Assembly: GCA_039978075.1 (NCBI GenBank)
Contig: JBDWCA010000002.1
Coordinates: 310,001 to 374,000, forward strand
Source: Anderseniella sp039978075
Lineage (GTDB): Bacteria > Pseudomonadota > Alphaproteobacteria > Rhizobiales > Aestuariivirgaceae
Length of the DNA stretch: 64,000 nucleotides
Direction of reading: 5' to 3'
In this document: piece after piece, positions 54,251-62,278 of the stretch
Layout: the number at the start of each line of letters is the position of its first letter
How positions within the stretch are numbered: position 1 is the stretch's first letter
Program-made: the position numbers and the translations under genes
The notes under the pieces: generated by a model
Database searches by the model: none
Told to the model about the DNA's origin: nothing
What the model saw: the letters and a program-made list of their open reading frames with translations, nothing else

Positions 54251-55072
54251 TCAGTCCACAACAACCCACGTCTTCCACCAGTTGATGAGACTGGAGGACG
54301 CTTCGCAATGTAGCTGCAGATAGTGGGCGGAAGCAGCGGTGAGAGGCCGAAACTCGCTTTCAACAACGCAGGCCGAAATATCGTCTGACAGCGATGCGAG
54401 GGGAATCGCCGACCTGTGGTCTTCAGGGTTGAACTTCTTCATTTCCTGAAAGGTCGGATGCAGCGTGTCGCGCATCTGGCGTCTGATCTCCGGCGCGCCC
54501 AGGCGGATGTCCCGGGCAGACGGATTTTCGGGCTTCCCGGTTTCACCGTCGAGACTGACCCGTTCCAGCCCGTGCTCGTTACTCACCTTCCACCGGCTCA
54601 ACGCGGAATTCGCAGGCGAAATATCAATGGCTGAAACGGACGCCGCCCGTTCTGATCGCAGAATCTGGAAGGCATCCCTGTAAAGCGTCGCATCCGGCGG
54701 CGCCCCGGCCGGTTTGCCCTCGTTTTCAGTGATTGGAGGTTCATACACATCCAGGCTTCGTTCAGGTTTGCCTGAGTCACCCGGTTCCATCCGGGTGTTC
54801 AATTCGAACCGCCGCACCAGCCAGTGTTTTTCAGCTCGCCCGGACGTCACCTCCTGCTTAACCAGAAACTGATGCGTGAGCTGTGTATCGTGGGTTTCCT
54901 GATTGTCGGTGATGGTCCTGATCAGGAACAGATGGGTCAGCGTCGCGCCCACGGGCCGGTCGTCAATATGCACCGCGCGGTTGGGGCCGGCGTGTGCCGG
55001 CAGTGTCCAGATCACCATCACGCTGAACATCACGAAGACGGACAGGACGGATGTCGGGCTGGCGGTTCTCAT
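54251..55072 (-). CDS. Exported protein of unknown function
   Basis: 273 residues from the ATG at 55072, where a signal peptide begins (VLSVFVMFSVMVIWTLPAHA). The mature part has VGATLTHLFLIRTITDNQET, HWLVRRFELNTRMEPG and DISACVVESEFRPLT, with only two cysteines near the end. No family recognised. A longer reading to 55195 would bury the signal peptide, so it is rejected. Confidence 0.65.
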   Translation of the reverse strand: MRTASPTSVLSVFVMFSVMVIWTLPAHAGPNRAVHIDDRPVGATLTHLFLIRTITDNQETHDTQLTHQFLVKQEVTSGRAEKHWLVRRFELNTRMEPGDSGKPERSLDVYEPPITENEGKPAGAPPDATLYRDAFQILRSERAASVSAIDISPANSALSRWKVSNEHGLERVSLDGETGKPENPSARDIRLGAPEIRRQMRDTLHPTFQEMKKFNPEDHRSAIPLASLSDDISACVVESEFRPLTAASAHYLQLHCEASSSLINWWKTWVVVD

Positions 55073-55191
55073 GGTCTGGTCTTTGTTGCCGTTGGCACTC
55101 GACAACGGGTATAGCCGATTCCTGACGGCAATGAACTGCTTGGCGCAACCGGCATGATTCGTGGTGTCGTCAGTCCGGTGCCATTTGAGGT

Positions 55192-55395
55192 TCACTCACC
55201 GTGCAGCAGGGAATCTTTCACACCTCTCAAAAAGCGTTGGACCTTATATGAAAAAGGAGGGTTGGCAGAACCAGCGGCTCCCTCGTCCGAACAGCCACAG
55301 GCAGCCCCAACCATGACGGCCACAAACAATCCGGATGCAGTCGCAACAGCCAATAAAATGGCCCTTGAGCGAGGTAAGGTGGGGATACTGGCCAT
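55192..55395 (-). CDS. Possible small lipoprotein
   Basis: 67 residues. A hydrophobic stretch (ILLAVATASGLFVAVMVGAA) leads to a lipobox-like VGAACG, then a short polar chain. It lies upstream of the exported-protein gene on the same strand. The ATG has no clear SD and codon use is ambiguous, so this may not be translated. Confidence 0.35.
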   Translation of the reverse strand: MASIPTLPRSRAILLAVATASGLFVAVMVGAACGCSDEGAAGSANPPFSYKVQRFLRGVKDSLLHGE

Positions 55396-55535
55396 TATCT
55401 GGGGCGCTTTCTATACAAATCTGGTTCCCGTTCCAGATAGTTGGAAAATGAGGCTGGAATAGAGCCTGAACAGGAAGTCGGTAATAACTCGAAATCCTTG
55501 GGACCGAATACAAACCGCCCAAAAAAACTCCGCAA

Positions 55536-55549
55536 TGTGATTAATCACA
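55536..55549. promoter_or_regulatory. 14-bp perfect palindrome TGTGATTAATCACA
   Basis: Half-site TGTGA facing TCACA recalls Crp/Fnr-type operators, but the spacer is 4 instead of 6 bases for Crp, and the arms differ from the Fnr TTGAT/ATCAA. A regulator site upstream of the glycine-rich gene is plausible. Confidence 0.45.
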
Positions 55550-55715
55550 CATTCACTGGCTTGTTTCGGACTTAAGGTCTTCATCAACAACAAGATGACA
55601 AAACAAAGAACTGGTTCCCCGACACCCCTGCCAAACCACCGGACAACCAGCCATAAAAAGACTACACGTCATCAGACCCGAGCAACGTACCTTGAGGTCT
55701 ATAGCGCCCGATCTT

Positions 55716-55747
55716 CCGGTCTCCTCCCTGCCGGAAATCGGGCGCAA
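55716..55747. repeat. 32-nt repeat, copy 1 (part of a long palindrome)
   Basis: Identical over 32 bases to 58288-58319. With the 13 bases before it, it forms a stem of about 15 bp (GCGCCCGATCTTCCGG with CCGGAAATCGGGCGC, one bulged base) closed by an 11-base pyrimidine loop. No T run, so not a standard terminator. Confidence 0.85.
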
Positions 55748-55969
55748 AACTGACATTGTCACACCGGCCCAGACAGACCCCGCTAAAGTGCTCGCTTTAA
55801 AATATCACCCATCGCTGGGGCCGGCGTATACTGGGATGCATGACGGCAACACAGCCTCGCCAGTCTTCCCGCTGTTGCACAGCGCGGTTCCAGCCGAATA
55901 CCAGCCAGGACAGACGCCCATGCACGCAACTGATTGATCCGGTTTGACACTTTAAACAGGAGTGATGAC

Positions 55970-58276
55970 ATGCCAATACGAGTAGGAGCCAACGGCGCAC
56001 CGGGGCAGCGGGGTGGAAATGCCCGGCAAAGGGGCAACACCAACGCTGTACAGGTAGCAAAAGGGGGTGACGGCGGCCGCAAGGACCTCAATCCGGGTCG
56101 CGCGCCCCGCGGCGGGAACGCGACTTCTTCGAACATGGGCAGGGGTGCGGATTCCAAAGGCGGTACAGGCGGCGAGAATCTCGATGCCCAGGGTCGAGGA
56201 GGTCATGGCGGTTCCGCCACCGCATCCACTGATGGTGGCGCCGCGGCCGCACGTGGCGGTAAGGGCGGCTATGGCCATCGGCGCGGTGGCAATGGCGGTA
56301 AGGCAACAACGACATCGCAGTGCGGAAGTTCGGCGTCGACCGGTGGAGATGGCGGGTTTGGCAATACGCGTTGGCACATCCCGACACCGCCGCCGGGCGG
56401 CATTCCGGTTCCTGTAAACCCTGACTCAAGAGGTGGTAATGGTGGCGACGCAGATGCCAGGTCACGTGCCAGTGCCTTGGCCACCGGCGGCCTGGCGGGT
56501 GCGGGCATGTGGGGCGGTGATGGGGGAAAAAGCACGGCCACCATCACAGCGCCGGTCTGTGCCGGGGCAACAGGTACGGCAAAGGCAACCGGCGGTATGG
56601 GCGGTGCCGGGGGCCAGCACATAGGCGGTGAAGGTGGCGCTGCGACGGCCGACTCTCCGAATGGAGCCAACGCCAATGGCGGTCATGGTGGTCCCGGTGG
56701 CACACGCGGTGGCAAGGGAGGAAAGGCCATATCGCTGGGTGGCGGAGATGCTGTGGCGGTTGGCGGTGCCGGCGCGCCCGGTGGACTGACGCCAAATCCT
56801 TCGGGAGCGGACTTGAACGGTGGCGGTGACGGCGGTGACGCCAGCGCACGCTCGGAAAGCGGCGATGCGGATGCCACAGGAGGCGATGGGCATGGCGGCG
56901 TTGAAACCGGGGGCAAGGGCGGCAAGGCAGACGCCAAGGCGAAACTTGGCAAAGCGACGTCCAAGGGCGGTGCCGGCGGTTCCTGCAGCAACGCAACAGG
57001 TGGTGCTGGCGGTGATGCCAGAGCCAGAGGAAAGCACAAGGGGTCCAACGCCACGGGTGGCCCCGGCGGTGCGGGCAAGTCTGGCGCAAAAGGCGGCAAT
57101 GGCGCTGCAACCACCGTCTTTCTGCTGGCTGCGGCCAATGGCGGGTTCGGAGGCAATGGCGAACTTTCAGGTGGAGATGGCGGCAACGCCAGTGCGGTCT
57201 CGGAATATGGTGACTGCATCGCCAGCGCAGGCAATGGCGGCACGTCCAGCACCGGCAAGTCGGGTCAAGGCGGTAATGCCACCGCACTGGCAGGTCCAAA
57301 AAAACCTCCGGAACCGAGATCTCTGGACAATGCGGAATTCGAGAAACTGCATGATGATTTTTCAGGCGAACAGGGTGAGCCGGGCTTGTCCGTCGGCTCG
57401 GCACGTGCCGAAGCCGGTGCTGACGGCGCCGCGCCCGAAAACGCCGGTGCACATCCAGCTGCATCCGCCGTTACCCGCGGCGCGGGGGCCGGAGGTCGCG
57501 GTGCATCAGTTGCCATTCGCGAAACTGGTCAGGGCATAATGGTAGTGGCCGGGACCGGTGGTTATGGTGGAAACGGCGGCGATGCCATTGCTTTTACACC
57601 GGATATTTCAGGCGGCGGCAACCCCGGCAAAGTGCTGGCAAGCGCCGCTACCGGTGGCGCGGGCGGCGATGGCGGTCACATAGCCGTTGAGCGGGTTGGA
57701 GCCAAAGCAAAGCTTGTCGGTGGCCAGGGCGGATGCGGAGGTGACGGCGGTTCAACTGAGGCCCAAGGCAGACAGGCAAAATCGGTTCCCGGCGCAGGCG
57801 GCGCGGGCGGCCGGGGTGGCGATGTCGCCGCCGCATTTCTAGACAGCAGGTCGGAAATCATTGCAGGCGGCGGAGGACCCGCCGGCCGTCCCGGTATCGA
57901 TCGGCGCAGTGGTCAACTGCAAACAGTTTCACCCGACACGAGTGCTGGAGATTGTTATGTGGCAGCGGCGCTGGCCGAATCCAGCGTCAAGACCGTGGCA
58001 GGTTCCAAAAAGTTGCTGGTTGGTTTCGCAGGTGCGAAATCCCGAATCCGGGCAGAGCGTGATACGGACATTGCGGTGCTTGTCGCAGAACCCGGCGTGG
58101 AAATCCGCCATGGTGACGAAAGACGGGTGGTCAAGAGGCGCGAATTGGCCAGTGTCGCAATCCGTCGGCAAACAATGAAGACAATTGCAGCCGCTTTGAA
58201 TATGAAACTGAAGGACCTGAAATCGGGCTTGCATGAGCATCTTGGCGACGAGTTAACCGGTCTGCTGTTTCCATAA
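55970..58276 (+). CDS. Glycine-rich repeat protein of unknown function
   Basis: 768 residues from an ATG with AGGAG six bases ahead. Residues 1 to about 648 are dominated by GG-x-GG units (GGNGG, GGDGGKA, GGKGGKA), recalling polyglycine-II or PE_PGRS-type sheets; a non-repetitive linker lies at about 443-494. The last about 120 residues form an ordinary domain (SAGDCYVAAALAESSVKTVA, VEIRHGDERRVVKRREL, helical end DELTGLLFP). No signal peptide, membrane helix or sorting motif is seen, so its location and export route are unknown. Few cysteines. Confidence 0.75.
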   Translation: MPIRVGANGAPGQRGGNARQRGNTNAVQVAKGGDGGRKDLNPGRAPRGGNATSSNMGRGADSKGGTGGENLDAQGRGGHGGSATASTDGGAAAARGGKGGYGHRRGGNGGKATTTSQCGSSASTGGDGGFGNTRWHIPTPPPGGIPVPVNPDSRGGNGGDADARSRASALATGGLAGAGMWGGDGGKSTATITAPVCAGATGTAKATGGMGGAGGQHIGGEGGAATADSPNGANANGGHGGPGGTRGGKGGKAISLGGGDAVAVGGAGAPGGLTPNPSGADLNGGGDGGDASARSESGDADATGGDGHGGVETGGKGGKADAKAKLGKATSKGGAGGSCSNATGGAGGDARARGKHKGSNATGGPGGAGKSGAKGGNGAATTVFLLAAANGGFGGNGELSGGDGGNASAVSEYGDCIASAGNGGTSSTGKSGQGGNATALAGPKKPPEPRSLDNAEFEKLHDDFSGEQGEPGLSVGSARAEAGADGAAPENAGAHPAASAVTRGAGAGGRGASVAIRETGQGIMVVAGTGGYGGNGGDAIAFTPDISGGGNPGKVLASAATGGAGGDGGHIAVERVGAKAKLVGGQGGCGGDGGSTEAQGRQAKSVPGAGGAGGRGGDVAAAFLDSRSEIIAGGGGPAGRPGIDRRSGQLQTVSPDTSAGDCYVAAALAESSVKTVAGSKKLLVGFAGAKSRIRAERDTDIAVLVAEPGVEIRHGDERRVVKRRELASVAIRRQTMKTIAAALNMKLKDLKSGLHEHLGDELTGLLFP

Positions 58277-58287
58277 TGCAGCAGCGT

Positions 58288-58319
58288 CCGGTCTCCTCCC
58301 TGCCGGAAATCGGGCGCAA
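58288..58319. repeat. 32-nt repeat, copy 2
   Basis: Perfect match to 55716-55747, 12 bases after the glycine-rich gene's stop. The left arm of the larger palindrome is mostly lost here, leaving a CCGG-11-CCGG core. It lies in the gap between this gene and the end of soxG. Confidence 0.85.
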
Positions 58320-58342
58320 TTCGTTTGGGCAGCCGTTGCCGC

Positions 58343-58945
58343 TTAGCGGACCTCGTAGCCCCACTCCAGCGCCAGTTCGCACACGCCCTGCCAGAAACCT
58401 TCGGCGAAGCTGCGTAATACGCTGAGTTCGAAACTGTCTGGCCCGGTGCAGGCGATCAGCACGCCGACATGGCCGATCTGGGTGGCGGCGCACATGCCCG
58501 GCTTGAAGGCGGTTGGTCTGAGGTCAACCGCCGTGCCCTTGGCCAGCACGTCGCGTGCCCTTGGGCCCTCAAGGCGCAGCACTGTGCGGCCGTGTGACTG
58601 ATCGGTGACCATGGCCATCGTGCCGAGTTTCTTTTCCAGCTTCGCGGCCAGGCTGCCGGCGGCAGCGCCCGGCGCCACGGCCAGCCATTGCTCCGGGGCC
58701 GTCCCGTGCAGGCTTATGCTCCGAGCGGTGGCCGAGCCACCCATGCCGGGCAGGTCGACGCCAAAGTCTCTCTTTATCGCCGCAGACAGAGCGCGGGCCT
58801 TGCCCTTCGCCGCGATCACCACGGCGACCTCGCACGGGTGCACCAGTGTCAGCGCCGCGCCGGGGCCTTGCGGCAACGAGCGCCCGTAGCGGCCCGGCAC
58901 GATCATGTCATCCAGTGCGGAAATCTGTGTCAGCATCTCAGCCAT
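58343..58945 (-). CDS. soxG: Sarcosine oxidase gamma subunit
   Basis: 200 residues from the ATG at 58945, overlapping soxA by 8 bases. VTDQSHGRTVLRLEGPRARDVLAKGTAVDLRP and SFELSVLRSFAEGFWQ are typical of SoxG, a structural subunit with a GcvT-like fold. Last gene of soxBDAG. Confidence 0.92.
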   Translation of the reverse strand: MAEMLTQISALDDMIVPGRYGRSLPQGPGAALTLVHPCEVAVVIAAKGKARALSAAIKRDFGVDLPGMGGSATARSISLHGTAPEQWLAVAPGAAAGSLAAKLEKKLGTMAMVTDQSHGRTVLRLEGPRARDVLAKGTAVDLRPTAFKPGMCAATQIGHVGVLIACTGPDSFELSVLRSFAEGFWQGVCELALEWGYEVR

Positions 58946-61892
58946 GGGCTTTCTCCTGTGCCGGATCAAAGAAAACGGGATCGCAGACCTCTGCCTCCAT
59001 GTGCACATTGCGCAGGCCGTCCCACAGCATGACCTTCTGTCCGTGCCGGTCGCGCCCGTGCTTCAGCATGGCCAGCCCGACCCAGCTGTCCAGCATCGGC
59101 GAATACGCCACCGAAGACACATAGCCCTGGTCGGTCTTGAGGCTGGCCTTGTCGCCGGGATTGAGCAGGTGACTGCCGGCCCGGAAGCGGTTGGCCGGGT
59201 TGACCGGTTTGACACCGACAAGCTGCTCACGCTCGGGATCATTCAACCCGTCGCGCTCGCTCATCATGCGCCCGATATAGTCCTTCTTCTTCGACAGCAT
59301 GCGCCCCATGCCGACATCGCCCGCCGTCACCCGGCCATTGATCTCGTTGTGGGTGACGAAGCCTTTCTCGATGCGCATGGCACTAAGTGCCTCCAGCCCG
59401 TATGGGCCGATGCCATAAGGCTCACCCGCATGTATGATGGCGTTGGCCACCGCCTCGCCATAGCCCGCCGGCACCGCCAGTTCATAGGCCAGTTCGCCGG
59501 AGAACGAGATGCGGAACAGCATGGCGGGTATCGAGCCCAGCACCTTGACCTGCCTTGCCGCCAGGAAGCCGAAGGCGTCATTGGTCAGGTCGGTATCGAC
59601 GATTTTTGAGAGCACGTCCCGCGCCTTCGGGCCGGCAATGGCCATCTGCGCCCACTGGTCGGTCACCGAGGCATACTGGACGTCGAGGTCCGGCCACAGC
59701 GCCTGGTGGGCAAACTCGATGTCGCGCATGGTTTCCGCCGCATGGCCGGTGGTCGTGGTCATGAAGTAGTGGTTCTCCGACAGCCGGCTGGTGGTGCCGT
59801 CATCGCCTACGAACCCGTCCTCGCGCAGCATCAGGCCATAGCGCGCCTTGCCGACCGGCAACTTGGCAAACGCGTTGGAATAAAGCCGGTTGATGAACTC
59901 GGTGGCGTCGGAACCCTTGATATCGATCTTGCCGAGCGTCGACACGTCGCAGATGCCGACATGGGCGCGGGTGTTGAGCACCTCGCGCGTCATCGCCGCC
60001 AGCCAGTCGTCGCCTTCACGCGGGAACCAGCTTGAGCGGTACCACAGGCCGGTTTCGACGAACTCCGCGCCCAGGTCCGCTGCCCAGTTGTGCAAAGGCG
60101 ACATGCGCACGGGTGCGAAATGCTCGTCCACATGCTGGCCGCCCAGCGCCCCGAACGACACCGGCGTGTAGAACGGCCGGAAGGTGGTGGTGCCGATCTC
60201 GTGCATGTCCTTGCCGGTGGCGTCGGCCAGAATGCCGATGGCGTTGACATTGCCGAGCTTGCCCTGGTCGGTGGCCATGCCGGACGTGGTATAGCGCTTG
60301 GCCAGTTCGATATGGTCATAGCCTTCGCGTGCGGCCAGCGGCAGGTCCCTGGCGGTCACGTCGTTCTGGTAGTCGACGAACGGCTTGCCGGTGGACTGCT
60401 TGACCCACCACATCGGTGCCGAGGTATGCGAGGTGTCGTCCTTTGCTTTCGGCACGGCTGTTTTTCTGGTCTTGAACCCGGCCAGCTTTGCCGCCTGTTC
60501 ACCGCGCGCCGCGCCGTCTGCCAGGCACTTGCCTAGCGACCAGATGGCGTTGGCCGAGCCCGCCGCGATAATCGCCGGATTATTCTGCGGCGGCATGAAA
60601 CAAAACTCGTCTTCGTCCCAGGACGGTCGTGCGCCCTGATGACAGGCCAGGTGCACCACCGGGCTCCATCCGCCGGACATGGCCAGCGACTGGCACGGAA
60701 TGGTCTCGTGCCCGCTGCCGCGGTCGATCTCGATTGCCTTCATGCCGTGTTTGCCGCCGTCCACATTGGTGACCACGGCCCCGGTGATGACCGGCACGCC
60801 GTCAGTTTCAATCGCGGGCGCGTCGGAGCGGGTATCGATGATGGCCTCCACGTGAAGCCCGTGGGCTTTCATGTCGCGCGCGGTGCGGTAGCCTGAATCA
60901 GACGCGGTGAACACGCACGCCGAACGGCCCGCCGCCACGGCATACTGGTTGGCATAGGCGCGCATGGCCGATGCCGTCATCACACCGGGCCGGTCATTGC
61001 CGCCGAACACGATCGGGCGTTCCTCCGCCCCGGTCGCCATCACGCAGGCCTTGGCCATGATGCGCCACAGCTTTTCCACCGGCACGTCATGGTCGGGCAC
61101 GGCGACATGCTTCTGCACCCGCTCCAGCGCGCCGAACACGCCCTGGTCATAGGCACCGATCACCGTGGTGCGTGCCATGATGGTGACGTTGGTCATGGCG
61201 GCGAGTTCGGCCAGTGTCTCAGCCGCCCACTCGTGGCCCGGCTGGCCGGCAATCTCCTCGCGCTCCCTTAACAGCGATCCGCCACAGGCGGCATGCTCGT
61301 CGGCCAGGATAACGCTGGCGCCGCTGCGCGCGGCAGACAGGGCCGCCATCAGGCCGGTGGGGCCGGAACCGACCACCAGCACGTCGCAATGGGCGTAGGC
61401 CTTTTCATAGCGGTCCGGATCGTCCTCGTGGCTCAGGTGCCCGAGACCGGCGGCGCGCCGGATGATCGGCTCGTAAATCGCTTCCCAGAATTTTTTCGGC
61501 CACATGAAGGTCTTGTAGTAGAAACCCGCCACGAAGAACGACGAGGCGATGGAATTGATCGCGCCGAAATCCCTGTCCAGCGTCGGCCAGCGGTTCTGGC
61601 TCTTGGCAACCAGCCCGTCATAGATTTCCTGCATGGTGGCCCGCGTATTGGGCTCCAGCCTGCCGCCTTCGCCGATTTCCATCAGCGCGTTGGGTTCGGC
61701 GGCGCCCGCTGTGATCACCGAGCGTGGCCGGTGGTATTTGAACGAGCGGCCCATCAGCAACTGGCCGTTGGCAAGAAGGGCAGAGGCCAGCGTATCGCCG
61801 CCATGGCCCTGCAGCATCTTGCCGTCAAAGCTGAAATCAATCTGCGAACTGCGGTCAATCAGGCCGCCTGTGTCAAACCGGAACGAGGTCAT
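58938..61892 (-). CDS. soxA: Sarcosine oxidase alpha subunit
   Basis: 984 residues. An N-terminal ferredoxin-like domain (FSFDGKMLQGHGGDTLASALLANG), then an NAD-binding fold (DVLVVGSGPTGLMAALSAARSGASVI, CGGSLL), and a C-terminal GcvT-like folate domain (YGLMLREDGFVGDDGTTSRL, LEALSAMRIEKGF). The complex demethylates sarcosine to glycine, passing the methyl as methylene-THF and making H2O2. ATGA overlap with soxD. Confidence 0.95.
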   Translation of the reverse strand: MTSFRFDTGGLIDRSSQIDFSFDGKMLQGHGGDTLASALLANGQLLMGRSFKYHRPRSVITAGAAEPNALMEIGEGGRLEPNTRATMQEIYDGLVAKSQNRWPTLDRDFGAINSIASSFFVAGFYYKTFMWPKKFWEAIYEPIIRRAAGLGHLSHEDDPDRYEKAYAHCDVLVVGSGPTGLMAALSAARSGASVILADEHAACGGSLLREREEIAGQPGHEWAAETLAELAAMTNVTIMARTTVIGAYDQGVFGALERVQKHVAVPDHDVPVEKLWRIMAKACVMATGAEERPIVFGGNDRPGVMTASAMRAYANQYAVAAGRSACVFTASDSGYRTARDMKAHGLHVEAIIDTRSDAPAIETDGVPVITGAVVTNVDGGKHGMKAIEIDRGSGHETIPCQSLAMSGGWSPVVHLACHQGARPSWDEDEFCFMPPQNNPAIIAAGSANAIWSLGKCLADGAARGEQAAKLAGFKTRKTAVPKAKDDTSHTSAPMWWVKQSTGKPFVDYQNDVTARDLPLAAREGYDHIELAKRYTTSGMATDQGKLGNVNAIGILADATGKDMHEIGTTTFRPFYTPVSFGALGGQHVDEHFAPVRMSPLHNWAADLGAEFVETGLWYRSSWFPREGDDWLAAMTREVLNTRAHVGICDVSTLGKIDIKGSDATEFINRLYSNAFAKLPVGKARYGLMLREDGFVGDDGTTSRLSENHYFMTTTTGHAAETMRDIEFAHQALWPDLDVQYASVTDQWAQMAIAGPKARDVLSKIVDTDLTNDAFGFLAARQVKVLGSIPAMLFRISFSGELAYELAVPAGYGEAVANAIIHAGEPYGIGPYGLEALSAMRIEKGFVTHNEINGRVTAGDVGMGRMLSKKKDYIGRMMSERDGLNDPEREQLVGVKPVNPANRFRAGSHLLNPGDKASLKTDQGYVSSVAYSPMLDSWVGLAMLKHGRDRHGQKVMLWDGLRNVHMEAEVCDPVFFDPAQEKAHG

Positions 61893-62266
61893 GTCTTTGC
61901 CCTCCCGCTGGTTTTGCGACTGGTCCCCTTGCGCGCAGGTGTTTTACGTGCCGAAGTCTTGCGACCTGTCGTCTTGCGAGCCGGAAGGGCCGATGGCCCC
62001 TTCCAGGTGCTTGCCGGTGTGACGGCGTAAATCTCGTGGCTCACCGTGTCGCGTTCGACCACCAGCCATTGCCGGCAACCGCCGGTGTGATGCCAGTGTT
62101 CGGCCGTGCGCCCGCGGACATTGTCGCGGATGTGCACATAGTCGTGCCATTCATCCATGGTGCCGTCGCCTATTGCTGCCGGGCGCTGCTTGGAGGCATC
62201 GCCCTTGATGTAGAACTCGTCCGTGGTGCGCTGGCCGCAGTAAGGACAATTGATCAGGTAAGCCAT
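61889..62266 (-). CDS. soxD: Sarcosine oxidase delta subunit with a basic C-terminal tail
   Basis: 125 residues. The zinc-binding core NCPYCGQRTTDEFYIKGDA and HTGGCRQWLVVERDT are normal SoxD, which usually ends soon after the Y-x-V strand. Here about 35 extra residues repeat a short R-K-T unit (TTGRKTSARKTPARK...), giving a very basic tail. Confidence 0.92.
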   Translation of the reverse strand: MAYLINCPYCGQRTTDEFYIKGDASKQRPAAIGDGTMDEWHDYVHIRDNVRGRTAEHWHHTGGCRQWLVVERDTVSHEIYAVTPASTWKGPSALPARKTTGRKTSARKTPARKGTSRKTSGRAKT

Positions 62267-62278
62267 TGTCTTGTCCCC

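Larger units (their letters stand above)
55396..55969. other. Upstream region of the glycine-rich gene
   Basis: 574 bases with no supported gene. It holds the palindrome at 55536-55549 and a repeat copy at 55716-55747; a TTGACA lies at 55943-55948, about 20 bases from the start codon, too near for a promoter with a leader. AT-richer than its surroundings. Confidence 0.5.

Noticed and set aside
55154..55462. 102-codon plus-strand open frame opposite the possible lipoprotein
   Set aside because: No SD, no signature, no membrane or signal pattern; the minus-strand reading is slightly better supported.
56544..57464. Long open frames on the minus strand and in other frames inside the glycine-rich gene
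   Set aside because: They are a by-product of GGC/GGT repeat DNA: His/Arg/Pro-rich translations with no SD or family signature, fully covered by the better-supported plus-strand gene.
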